Assembly (NCBI RefSeq): GCF_020531945.1
Contig: NZ_JAJATZ010000004.1
Location: forward strand, 124,001-188,000
Origin: Loktanella gaetbuli
GTDB taxonomy: Bacteria > Pseudomonadota > Alphaproteobacteria > Rhodobacterales > Rhodobacteraceae
Length of the DNA stretch: 64,000 bases
Reading direction: 5' to 3'
Shown here: piece after piece, positions 15,941 through 24,036 of the stretch
Layout: each line of letters begins with the position of its first letter
How positions within the stretch are numbered: the first letter of the stretch is position 1
Translations under genes and position numbers: made by a program
The notes under the pieces: model-generated
The model's input: only the letters and a program-made list of their open reading frames with translations
Databases searched by the model: none
Told to the model about the DNA's origin: nothing

Positions 15941-18439
15941 TTGCCTGATACGGCAGACCAACGCGCCGCAGCCGGTCGCACCTTTGCGGTGCTGGCCGGC
16001 CTTTTGGTGATCGGAGCCATCTTGTTTCTCGCGTTCAATGTCTCGCGCGAAATCAGGCTTTTGGGCTCGGCCAATTCCGACAACGTGCAATGGTCGCTGG
16101 CCCAGACCGAGGTCGAATTCCTGGAATACCGACGGCATCTGGATGCTGACCCGGTCAACCTGTCTGCGCTGCGGCGCAATTTTGACGTGTTCTACAGCCG
16201 GATGGACACGATTTCGCAGGCAAGTGTGTTTGAAACAACGCGCGCGGATGTCGGATTTTCCGACACCCTGCGCGACATTCAGCTGTTTCTGACCGCCAGC
16301 GTGCCGATCATCGACGCCGATGATGCGGATCTGCGTCTGCTGCTGCCAGAGCTGGCGGCATTGGCCGATGGCATCCGGCCATCGGTGCGGGATCTGGCGA
16401 CGGCGGGGCTTGATATCTTTGCGCGCGAATCTGACGTTCGGCGCGAAGCGGTCGCGCGCACCATGTCGCAGCTGGCTTTTGCGCTGTCGCTGCTGATCGG
16501 GACCCTGGGGCTTGCGATTTTTTACCTTTATCGCCTGATTGCAATCGTCAGTCGCCGAGAGACACAGCAGAAACAGACCGCCGTACGTCTGAATACCGTG
16601 ATCGGCACGTCATTGGACGGTGTGATCGTCAGTGATGCGCGTGGCCGGATCATCGAATTCAGCCCCGCCGCCGAAGTGATATTCGGTCATAGCCGTCACG
16701 ATGTGATCGGCCGCGACATTGGGCAAGTCATCGTGCCGCCACATCTGCGCGGTGCCCATGACGCCGGGATGGAACGCATGCGGACGACGGGCGAAAAGCA
16801 CGTGGTCGGCAAGGGCCGGGTCAAACTGGAGGCGCAGCGCGCCAATGGCGAACTGTTTCCCGTCGAACTGGCCATCCAGTCAGCCACCACGGATACCGGC
16901 GAAATCTACATCGCGTTCCTGCGGGATATTTCAGCGCGGGTTGCAGCCGAGGCCGAACTGGTCGCAGCCCGTGACCGGGCATTGGCCGGGGAAAAGCTGA
17001 AGACCGAATTCCTTGCGACCATGAGCCACGAAATCCGGACGCCACTGAACGGAATTCTGGGCAACATGGACCTGTTGCACAACACCACGCTGACACCGGA
17101 TCAGGCGCGATATCTGCGCCATATGGAAACCTCGGGCCGCCTTCTGTTGACCCATGTGTCCGACGTGCTGGACATCACGCGTTATGACGCGGGCAAGCTG
17201 AACATCCAGCGGGTCGCGATGAACCTGGGCGATCTGGTGCAGGATATCATCGACAGTCAAAGCAGCATGGCCGCACAGAACGGGACCGCGCTGGACTGGG
17301 GCTGGGATGGACCACCGCAGGTCTGGGTCGAATCCGATCCCGACAGGTTGCAGCATGTCCTGATGAACCTCGTGGGTAATGCGGTGAAATTCACTCGGCA
17401 GGGCAAGGTGTCGCTGACCGTCAGCGTCCGCTCAGACGGCCAGGGCGACCGGTTGCGCGTCGAGATCGCGGACACTGGCCCCGGTCTTGCAGCCGACCTC
17501 AAGAATCGGGTGTTCGATGACTTTGTCACGGGCAATACGGCCTATGACCGTGATGTGGGCGGAACGGGCCTTGGTCTTGCGATTGCGAAACGGTTCGTGA
17601 CGGCGCTGGACGGGCAGATCGGCGTGGACAGTGAGCCGGGGCAGGGATGCACCTTCTGGATCGATATCCCGATCAAACGTGTGACGCGTCACGCCGATGC
17701 GGTCGAAACCGTCCGGTCCTCCGGCAAAATCGCACCTCTGGATATCCTTGTCGTCGAGGACAACGAGATCAACCGCATTGTCGTGCGCGACATGTTGCAG
17801 GCCGCAGGCCACCGCGTGACCGAGGCGCATGACGGGCAGCAAGGGATGATCAAGGCGCAGTCACATGCCTATGACCTGATCCTGATGGATATCAGCATGC
17901 CCGTGATGGACGGGCGCACCGCCACCCGGCTGATCCGCGCAGGCCAGGGGGCTTCGGCCAACACACGGATCCTCGCACTGACCGCGAACGTCCTGCAGGA
18001 CGAACGGGCGGCCTTTCTGGAGGACGGGATGGACGGAATTCTGACGAAACCACTGACGCAGGCCGCGCTGCACGCAGCGCTCGCCAAAAAAGATCGCGCG
18101 CAAACCGTGCCCCGTGCCTTTGACGTGATCGACAGCCAGCACAACCGCGAAACGCGCGATGTGTTGGGGGCCGATACCTATGACATGATGCGCAGCCGGT
18201 TCGACGCCGACATGAGCGCGCTGATTGCCGAATTGACGGACGGGGCAGGCGACCCGGCCGCAATAGCCGCCGCTGCGCACAAGGGCGCGGGCAGTGCGGC
18301 CGTTTTCGGGGCGGTTGCCCTGCGCGAAACCCTCAAGCAGATCGAGGCGGCGGCCAAATCAGGCGATACCGATGCCTTGCCCGGATTGATCGCGGCCTTG
18401 CCCGACCTGCACCGCGACACCATCGCTGCACTGGCCTAG
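15941..18439 (+). CDS. Hybrid sensor histidine kinase (TM-PAS-HisKA-HATPase-REC-HPt)
   Basis: An 832-residue membrane kinase carrying a multi-step phosphorelay. TM1 is at about 14-34, then a periplasmic helical sensor region, TM2 at about 175-200, PAS at about 215-335, HisKA with H363 in TMSHEIRTPLNGI, HATPase with NLVGNAVKF, DTGPGL and GGTGLGLAI, a receiver domain with D650 in LILMDISMP, and a C-terminal HPt domain with H780 in AHKGAGSAAVFG. The HPt output should pass phosphate to a separate regulator, most likely the LuxR-type protein at 12133-12747. I prefer the TTG start at 15941 because AAGGGAGG lies 6 nt upstream; the in-frame ATG at 15917 has no ribosome-binding site. Confidence 0.92.
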   Translation: MPDTADQRAAAGRTFAVLAGLLVIGAILFLAFNVSREIRLLGSANSDNVQWSLAQTEVEFLEYRRHLDADPVNLSALRRNFDVFYSRMDTISQASVFETTRADVGFSDTLRDIQLFLTASVPIIDADDADLRLLLPELAALADGIRPSVRDLATAGLDIFARESDVRREAVARTMSQLAFALSLLIGTLGLAIFYLYRLIAIVSRRETQQKQTAVRLNTVIGTSLDGVIVSDARGRIIEFSPAAEVIFGHSRHDVIGRDIGQVIVPPHLRGAHDAGMERMRTTGEKHVVGKGRVKLEAQRANGELFPVELAIQSATTDTGEIYIAFLRDISARVAAEAELVAARDRALAGEKLKTEFLATMSHEIRTPLNGILGNMDLLHNTTLTPDQARYLRHMETSGRLLLTHVSDVLDITRYDAGKLNIQRVAMNLGDLVQDIIDSQSSMAAQNGTALDWGWDGPPQVWVESDPDRLQHVLMNLVGNAVKFTRQGKVSLTVSVRSDGQGDRLRVEIADTGPGLAADLKNRVFDDFVTGNTAYDRDVGGTGLGLAIAKRFVTALDGQIGVDSEPGQGCTFWIDIPIKRVTRHADAVETVRSSGKIAPLDILVVEDNEINRIVVRDMLQAAGHRVTEAHDGQQGMIKAQSHAYDLILMDISMPVMDGRTATRLIRAGQGASANTRILALTANVLQDERAAFLEDGMDGILTKPLTQAALHAALAKKDRAQTVPRAFDVIDSQHNRETRDVLGADTYDMMRSRFDADMSALIAELTDGAGDPAAIAAAAHKGAGSAAVFGAVALRETLKQIEAAAKSGDTDALPGLIAALPDLHRDTIAALA

Positions 18440-19662
18440 CGCAGCAGTGACACGGCCCCCAGAACGCCAAAGACACGGCCGATCTCGGTCACGTTGGTGA
18501 TCGTGCTGTCATAGCAGGCCAGTGCGTCACCCGGCAGCAGATAGGGGTCATAGTCATCGCGGTCTGCACGGCGCACCAGATCCTCGATATCGCGTTCGAT
18601 CACGGTCGATACATCCGTCACGGGATTGCGTGTGAACAGGACCGACGACCGGTCCGCGCTGGTGCTGCGGGGTCCACCGACGCAGTTGGCGTCGATCACG
18701 GCCTGAAGGTATCGCGTCCCCCACGGCACCTCGCGCACGGTCTGACCGATGGCAGAGGACGCGTTGTCGGAGGCGGGTTGCGTGAGGTTCGACAGATAGA
18801 GGCTGACGCCCGGTGGGCTGATCGGGCTGGGCCGCATCAGATCCTCTTGGAAACACTGGCGGCTGGGGACGCGCACTTCGTCACCGGTCAACAGCATCAC
18901 GTCGACGGCGTTCTGACCTTCGAACACGCCGCGCATGTCCAGTTTATAGACAGTGCCGTCGCGTCTGACCTCAACGGCCGAAATATCGGCATCGGGTCGG
19001 ACACCGCCAGCCGCGCGCAAGGCGGCAGACAGGTTGCGTGCCTCGGTCGAGGCCCCCATCGCGTCTTGTCTGCGGGTGTCGAGGCCATTGCCGGGCACGC
19101 CGCCGATTTCGACCGCCCGCGGTTCAAACACGGCACCCGACACGCCGACGGTGACGGACGCGAAATCAGCCGCCCGGACCGAAACGCGCGGGGCAGTATC
19201 GTAGAACCCTTCGGCTACCAGTTCGCGGGCGATGTCGGCCTCGATCTGATCGCTGCTGCGGCCCTGTGCGCGGACGGGATCGAGGAACGGCAGCTTGAGC
19301 GTGCCGTCGCGCGAAATCACATAGTCGCCGGTCAGGGTTTCGTCATCTGCGATCCGCACGTCCAGCAGGTCATTGCGTGTCAGGCGTTCGCCCTGCAATG
19401 CGGCAGCAGCGATGGCGCTGCCCTTGCCGATGCGGCCATCCGATCCGGCAGCCCCCCCGTAGGGCAGGCATTTCTGCGCGTTCAGCTCGGCTGATCGCAG
19501 GAACTGCGCGTTGGCGCGGGTTACGGTCGGTTCACGATATTGCGCCTGATAGGCGTCGCCGCTGGCGACCGGTTCCAGGTTGTCAGGACGATCATATGAC
19601 GTGCAGGCGGTGGCCAGCACGAAAACAGAGGCCGCGTATCGTGTAGTTTTGGACAGGCGCAC
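18436..19662 (-). CDS. Wza-like outer-membrane polysaccharide export lipoprotein
   Basis: A 408-residue protein of the polysaccharide biosynthesis/export (OPX) family. The N-terminus is a lipoprotein-type signal ending VLATAC, with C20 as the probable lipidated cysteine (a relaxed lipobox). The export domain follows: RLTRNDLLDVRIADDETLTGDYVISRDGTLKLPFLDPVRAQG, then SLBB-type repeats (VTVGVSGAVFEPRAVEIGG, and later DALACYDS near the end). It would form the outer-membrane channel that works with the co-polymerase. The GTG at 19662 has GAGG 5 nt upstream and puts the signal sequence at the N-terminus. The gene diverges from the flippase gene, and its promoter region contains the third 16-bp palindrome. 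It overlaps the convergent kinase gene by 4 bp. Confidence 0.85.
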   Translation of the reverse strand: MRLSKTTRYAASVFVLATACTSYDRPDNLEPVASGDAYQAQYREPTVTRANAQFLRSAELNAQKCLPYGGAAGSDGRIGKGSAIAAAALQGERLTRNDLLDVRIADDETLTGDYVISRDGTLKLPFLDPVRAQGRSSDQIEADIARELVAEGFYDTAPRVSVRAADFASVTVGVSGAVFEPRAVEIGGVPGNGLDTRRQDAMGASTEARNLSAALRAAGGVRPDADISAVEVRRDGTVYKLDMRGVFEGQNAVDVMLLTGDEVRVPSRQCFQEDLMRPSPISPPGVSLYLSNLTQPASDNASSAIGQTVREVPWGTRYLQAVIDANCVGGPRSTSADRSSVLFTRNPVTDVSTVIERDIEDLVRRADRDDYDPYLLPGDALACYDSTITNVTEIGRVFGVLGAVSLLR

Positions 19663-19741
19663 GGAAACCTCGGATGCTGGTGGTTGCAGCAACGTTAACC
19701 CCGTTCGCCTTGCAGGGTCCATTGCGCATAAGGCGGCCCGC

Positions 19742-19757
19742 CTATCCGTCCGGATAG
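19742..19757. promoter_or_regulatory. 16-bp palindrome CTATCC-N4-GGATAG, copy 3
   Basis: The sequence CTATCCGTCCGGATAG (7-2-7 symmetry) lies in the divergent region between the exporter gene (79 nt from its start) and the flippase gene (103 nt from its start). It follows no gene end, so a terminator role is excluded for this copy. A 7-2-7 tail-to-tail layout is known for NarL-type regulators. Confidence 0.65.
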
Positions 19758-19826
19758 ATCGTTGCACGTTTGCCCGTTCGGCCTGCCCGGACGTGGCTGG
19801 GACAATCTGGGGTGCCTGCGCCTAAA

Positions 19827-19856
19827 CAGGGTCCAACACGAATTGAACGGACCCTG
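19827..19856 (+). promoter_or_regulatory. Leader inverted repeat before the flippase start
   Basis: CAGGGTCC (19827-19834) and GGACCCTG (19849-19856) form a perfect 8-bp inverted repeat ending 4 nt before the flippase ATG. It could fold over the ribosome-binding region, where no clear Shine-Dalgarno sequence is seen. A further CAGGGTCC copy lies at 19713-19720. Confidence 0.4.
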
Positions 19857-19860
19857 CATC

Positions 19861-21096
19861 ATGCAATTGACACGCAAACCCACGGCCTTTGTCGGTAACC
19901 TGATGGCCTATGGCGCATCAGAGGTCGCATCCAAGGTCTCGCGGTTGTTTGTCGTGATGGCCGTGGCCCGCAGCCTGGACCTGACCCAGATCGGCATCGC
20001 TGCCAGTGCAATCGCGGCGGGCGATATTCTGAAATCCCTGACCGAAAACGGTGTCGGGCAGCGGATCATCGCAGCGCGCGACGAGGAACTTCAGGCAACC
20101 TGTGCGACGGCGCATCGCATTTTCTGGGTCTGGTGCAGCGGCCTGTTCGGGCTGCAGGCGCTGATCGCACTGGGATTCTACCTGAGTGGGGGCAGCGAGA
20201 TCCTGGCGGTCCTGATCCTGCTGCTGGGGGCAGAATACCTGTTCATGCCCGCCGGTCTGGTGCAGGTGGCGCTGGCGATGCGGGCAGGCCAGCTCAAGCG
20301 GACGGCCAGCATCGCGGGCGCACAGATCGTCGGGGCGAACCTGATGTCGGTGCTGCTGGTGCTGGTCTGGCCTTCGGCGCTGGCCGTCGTGCTGCCGCGT
20401 CTGCTGTCCGCGCCCATCTGGCTGATGGCGGTGCGGCGCCTGCACCCCTGGCGGCGTGACCCGCAAGCAGGCTACGCCCCCTTGCGCCCCTTTGTCAGTT
20501 TTGGCTGGGCGGTGCTGGGTGTGGAATTGGTCAAGGCGTTGCGCCTGCAATCGGACAAGCTGATTGTCGGTGCCCTGATGGGACCGCAGGCGCTGGGACT
20601 GTATTTCATGGCGTTCAATGCCGGTCTGAGCCTGTCCAATTCGTTCACCACCGCCTTTTCGACCGTGCTCTTTCCGCATCTGACGCAAACGGCCGACCGC
20701 ACGGCTGCGCTGCGCGGCAGCATGTTGATCGGTGTCGGTCTGATTGCACCGGTCGTCATCCTGCAGGCGCTGGCGGCCCCCTATTACGTGCCTGTCATGT
20801 TCGGTGACGGCTGGGACGACATTGCGGATATCGTGGCGATCCTCTGCCTGGTGGCGATCCCGACGACGCTTTGGACCGCTGCGGCAGGCTGGCTGCGCGC
20901 CAACAATCGCCCCCAGGTCGAATTGCTGGTGACCGTTGCCCTGACCGTTGGTGTGGTCGCCAACACGGTGATCCTCGCCCCGCATGGACTGGCCGCCGTC
21001 GCCACGGGCTATGCCGTCACCACCACCACGCTGTTCTGTGCGGCCTCGCTGCCTGCGATCCGCGCGGCTTTTTTCTCTCATCCCCTGAAGGTGTGA
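19861..21096 (+). CDS. Wzx-type polysaccharide flippase (MOP superfamily)
   Basis: A 411-residue membrane protein with about 12 hydrophobic segments, matching the polysaccharide-biosynthesis branch of the MOP exporters. Typical features are the opening LMAYGASEVASKVSRLFVVMAVARSL and the central LQSDKLIVGALMGPQALGLYFMAF. It would flip the undecaprenyl-linked repeat unit to the periplasm for the polymerase at 9328-10593. It heads a plus-strand operon with three glycosyltransferases (next start 3 bp away, then 4-bp overlaps). The ATG at 19861 is preceded by a hairpin rather than a clear ribosome-binding site, so translation may be controlled. Confidence 0.88.
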   Translation: MQLTRKPTAFVGNLMAYGASEVASKVSRLFVVMAVARSLDLTQIGIAASAIAAGDILKSLTENGVGQRIIAARDEELQATCATAHRIFWVWCSGLFGLQALIALGFYLSGGSEILAVLILLLGAEYLFMPAGLVQVALAMRAGQLKRTASIAGAQIVGANLMSVLLVLVWPSALAVVLPRLLSAPIWLMAVRRLHPWRRDPQAGYAPLRPFVSFGWAVLGVELVKALRLQSDKLIVGALMGPQALGLYFMAFNAGLSLSNSFTTAFSTVLFPHLTQTADRTAALRGSMLIGVGLIAPVVILQALAAPYYVPVMFGDGWDDIADIVAILCLVAIPTTLWTAAAGWLRANNRPQVELLVTVALTVGVVANTVILAPHGLAAVATGYAVTTTTLFCAASLPAIRAAFFSHPLKV

Positions 21097-21099
21097 TCC

Positions 21100-22023
21100 A
21101 TGCTGACCTTTTCGATAATCATCCCTTGCTACAACGCGCAGCACACGCTGATTGAGACGTTGAACGCGATCAAGGCCCAGTCCTATCCCGCGTGGGAAGT
21201 CATCGTGATCGACGACGGGTCCACCGATGGGTCGCGGGTGCTGACCTCGGCCATGGCGGCTTATGACCGCCGGATCACGCTGGTCGGCAATCCGGGCAAG
21301 GGGCCGAGCCATGCACGCAACCACGGGGCCATCGACCTGGCAAAAGGCGATGTCATCGCCTTCTGCGATGCGGACGACATCTGGTCGCCGACCAAGCTGG
21401 CCGAACTGGCCACAGCCTTTGAAGATCCGACAATCGATGCCGTCTATGGACAGGTCGCGTTCTTTACCGCGCGACCGCGTGACGCCATTGCGACCTCGAC
21501 CGTGCCCGCAGGCGATCTGACCGTGCCGATGCTGCTGGCGGAAAATCCCGTCTGCACCATGTCGAACCTCGCGATCCGGCGCGCGGCCTTTGCCGCGACG
21601 GGCGGTTTCAACCCCGAGATCGTGCATAACGAGGATCTGGAATGGCTGATGCGCCTTGTCGGTGACGGGGCGCGCGTGATCGGTCTGGACATGCTGCAGG
21701 TCTGGTATCGGGCCAGTGCCGGTGGCCTGTCTGCCGACCTGATGGCAATGACCCGTGGCCGTGCCATCGCTGTCGCCACCGCCGCCCGCTACGGCCATGT
21801 GCCCAGCCGGGCTGCCGATGCGACCTACCTGCGTTATCTGTCACGCCGTTCACTGCGGCTGGGCCAAGGGCGGCTGCAGCCCCTGCGCTATGCCCTGCGT
21901 GGCCTGATCCAAAGTCCTGTCGGTTTTTTCAACGTACCGCGCCGTGGTCTGCTGACCCTGATCGGTGCCCTGATCGCCGTCGTCCTGCCGCGTCCCTGTG
22001 CAAAGGCTCTGTTTTCGAAATGA
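21100..22023 (+). CDS. Glycosyltransferase family 2
   Basis: A 307-residue GT-A glycosyltransferase: SIIIPCYNAQHTLIETLNAI at the N-terminus, VIDDGSTDGS, then the metal-binding DADD in AFCDADDIWSPTKL, and the acceptor-side NEDLEWLMRL. It transfers a sugar from a nucleotide donor to the lipid-linked repeat unit at the cytoplasmic face. The C-terminus has a basic amphipathic stretch and a hydrophobic helix (LLTLIGALIAVVLP) that should hold it at the membrane. It lies in the operon with the flippase; the next gene overlaps by 4 bp. Donor and linkage cannot be assigned. Confidence 0.9.
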   Translation: MLTFSIIIPCYNAQHTLIETLNAIKAQSYPAWEVIVIDDGSTDGSRVLTSAMAAYDRRITLVGNPGKGPSHARNHGAIDLAKGDVIAFCDADDIWSPTKLAELATAFEDPTIDAVYGQVAFFTARPRDAIATSTVPAGDLTVPMLLAENPVCTMSNLAIRRAAFAATGGFNPEIVHNEDLEWLMRLVGDGARVIGLDMLQVWYRASAGGLSADLMAMTRGRAIAVATAARYGHVPSRAADATYLRYLSRRSLRLGQGRLQPLRYALRGLIQSPVGFFNVPRRGLLTLIGALIAVVLPRPCAKALFSK

Positions 22024-23018
22024 AACCTGTCTCATCCCATCCCCGAGCAACAATCGTTGTACCCGCCTTCAATGTCGCTGCCACGCTGCGCGAAACACTT
22101 GCTGCCCTCCTCGCACAGACGTTTTGCGATTTCGAGATCATCGTCGTCGACGATGGTTCCAGCGATGCGACCGCCGCGATTGCCGCGTCGTATCAGTCCG
22201 ACCCTCGGGTCCGATTGATCCAGCAACGCAATCGCGGACTGGCGGGCGCGCGCAACACCGGCATTCACGCCGCACGCGCGCCGTTGATCGGGTTCTGTGA
22301 CGCCGACGACATATGGGAACGCTGGAAGCTGGGCGCCCATATCGCACATCTGGATGCCTCTCCAGAGGTCGGTGTCAGCTACGCCGGGTCTGCCCTGATC
22401 GACGATGCCGGTGCATTGTTGGGGCAGACCCAGGCACCACGTCTGTCGGGCGTCGACGCGGCCCATATCCTCAAACGCAATCCGATTGGCAACGGGTCTG
22501 CTGCGGTGATCCGGCGCGCCGTGTTCGATGCCATCGCCTACAGGCCAGCCTACGAGACGAGCCGCGACTGGTATTTCGATGAAACCTTTCGCCAGTCCGA
22601 AGACATCGAATGCTGGATGCGCATTGCGCTGACGACGGACTGGTTATTCGCGGGCGTGCCGGGGCTATTGACCCGCTACCGCATCAGCGCAGGGGGCCTG
22701 TCGGCGGCAACTGACCGGCAATTGGCATCATGGGAAAACATGGTGGCGAAACTGACACCACTGGACCCCGCGCTGTTTGCGCAGATGGCCCCCATCGCGC
22801 GGGCCTATCAGCTGCGCTATCTCGCGCGCCGCGCCATCAGCGATCTGGATGCGGGCCGGGCGCGCGCACTGGTTTTGCAGTCGCTGCGCCAGTCTTGGCG
22901 TCCGCTGTTCGAGGAACCCCGCAAGACATTGACCACACTGGCGGCAACAGCAGTGCTGTGCAGCGCCGGACCTTCGGCCATTTCGGCCCTCATGACTGCA
23001 AAGGAGTCACGTTCATGA
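22020..23018 (+). CDS. Glycosyltransferase family 2 (second copy)
   Basis: A 332-residue GT-A glycosyltransferase similar in plan to the preceding gene: TIVVPAFNVAATLRETLAAL, VVDDGSSDAT, then FCDADDIWERWKL and QSEDIECWMRIAL. The two probably arose by duplication, since their DADDIW segments and C-terminal organisation correspond (a basic helical region, then a short hydrophobic tail). It would add another sugar of the repeat unit. It overlaps both neighbouring genes by 4 bp, so the whole set is translationally coupled. Confidence 0.9.
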   Translation: MKPVSSHPRATIVVPAFNVAATLRETLAALLAQTFCDFEIIVVDDGSSDATAAIAASYQSDPRVRLIQQRNRGLAGARNTGIHAARAPLIGFCDADDIWERWKLGAHIAHLDASPEVGVSYAGSALIDDAGALLGQTQAPRLSGVDAAHILKRNPIGNGSAAVIRRAVFDAIAYRPAYETSRDWYFDETFRQSEDIECWMRIALTTDWLFAGVPGLLTRYRISAGGLSAATDRQLASWENMVAKLTPLDPALFAQMAPIARAYQLRYLARRAISDLDAGRARALVLQSLRQSWRPLFEEPRKTLTTLAATAVLCSAGPSAISALMTAKESRS

Positions 23019-24025
23019 CCAATCCAACCGTTGTGTTGCACCTTGTTGATGACAGCACCGCCGGCGGTGTGATGCGCGTTGTCGATTTTCTGGTGAATGA
23101 TGGCCGCCTGCAGGCGGGCGCGCGCCACGTCACCCAGCAGATTGAACGCGGCAAGGTCCCGTCCACTATGTTGGATGCCGATGTGATCGTGTCGCATCTG
23201 ACGCTGAACTGGCGCGGTCTGCCCGGTCTGATCGGCCTGCGCGCGGCAAACGCTGGCACGCCGCTGATCCACGTCGAACACAGCTACACCGAGGGTTTCG
23301 TGAACCGAAATGTCGTCAGCCGCGCCCGGTTCATGACGTTGATGCGGGTGGCTTTTTCGCTGTTCGACCGTGTTGTTGCGGTCAGCCACGCGCAGGCGGA
23401 ATGGTTCGCATCGCGCCAGCTGTGTGATGCGGGCAGGCTGGTGACGATCCAGTCCTGTGTCGATCTGCGCGATTTCCGCGCCGTGCCTGACCGCGTGGGG
23501 CCGGTGCGGGTCTTTGGTGCGATTGGCCGGCTGGAACCGCAAAAGGGATTTGATCACCTGATTTCGGCATTTCGCAGCTGCCCTGACCCTGATATCGCAC
23601 TGCACATCTACGGTGAGGGCGGGGAAGAGGACGCGCTGCGCGCGCTGGCCGCTGGTGACGCGCGCATTCGGTTCAAGGGGTTTGCCGCAACCCCGGCGGC
23701 GGCCTATGCGGCTGTTGACGCCGTCGTCATGCCGTCCCGGTGGGAGGCCTACGGCTTGGTGGCGATCGAGGCGCTGGCCGCCGGTCGCCCCGTGATCGCT
23801 GCGGCCATCGACGGGTTGCGCGACCACGCAGCATTGGGGGCCATGCTTTATGACGAGACATCGCCAAAGGCCCTGGATCGCAGTCTGACCCAACGGCATA
23901 TCGCGGCGGCCCGTCACCTGACTGCCGGATTGGAAGACCGGTTTGTCGCGTGCTGGGACAATCTGCTGGCCGATCTGTTGCTGCAGTCCCGGACCGATGA
24001 GGTTGCGATGGCGCAGGCCGCCTGA
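23015..24025 (+). CDS. Glycosyltransferase family 4
   Basis: A 336-residue GT-B glycosyltransferase. The C-terminal donor domain carries the family pattern: FGAIGRLEPQKGFDHLI, ALHIYGEGGEEDALRAL, AAVDAVVMPSRWEAYGLVAIEALAAGRPVIA (the E-x7-E region). The N-terminal half holds VDDSTAGGVMRVVDFLV and VVAVSHAQAEWF. It is the last gene of the flippase/glycosyltransferase operon, with AAGGAG 8 nt before the ATG at 23015. A perfect palindrome spans its stop codon. Confidence 0.92.
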   Translation: MTNPTVVLHLVDDSTAGGVMRVVDFLVNDGRLQAGARHVTQQIERGKVPSTMLDADVIVSHLTLNWRGLPGLIGLRAANAGTPLIHVEHSYTEGFVNRNVVSRARFMTLMRVAFSLFDRVVAVSHAQAEWFASRQLCDAGRLVTIQSCVDLRDFRAVPDRVGPVRVFGAIGRLEPQKGFDHLISAFRSCPDPDIALHIYGEGGEEDALRALAAGDARIRFKGFAATPAAAYAAVDAVVMPSRWEAYGLVAIEALAAGRPVIAAAIDGLRDHAALGAMLYDETSPKALDRSLTQRHIAAARHLTAGLEDRFVACWDNLLADLLLQSRTDEVAMAQAA

Positions 24026-24035
24026 CGTCAGGCGG
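24018..24035. terminator. Palindrome at the end of the glycosyltransferase operon
   Basis: CCGCCTGAC followed directly by GTCAGGCGG is a perfect 18-bp palindrome that includes the stop codon of the GT4 gene and ends next to the convergent hemerythrin stop. It is a possible shared 3' structure, although it has no loop and no T tract. Confidence 0.35.
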
Positions 24036-24036
24036 T

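Noticed and set aside
19918..21798. Long open frame on the minus strand (about 626 codons) across the flippase and first glycosyltransferase genes
   Set aside because: The plus strand encodes clear flippase and GT2 families; the antisense translation is rich in H, Q, R and D with no recognisable domain.
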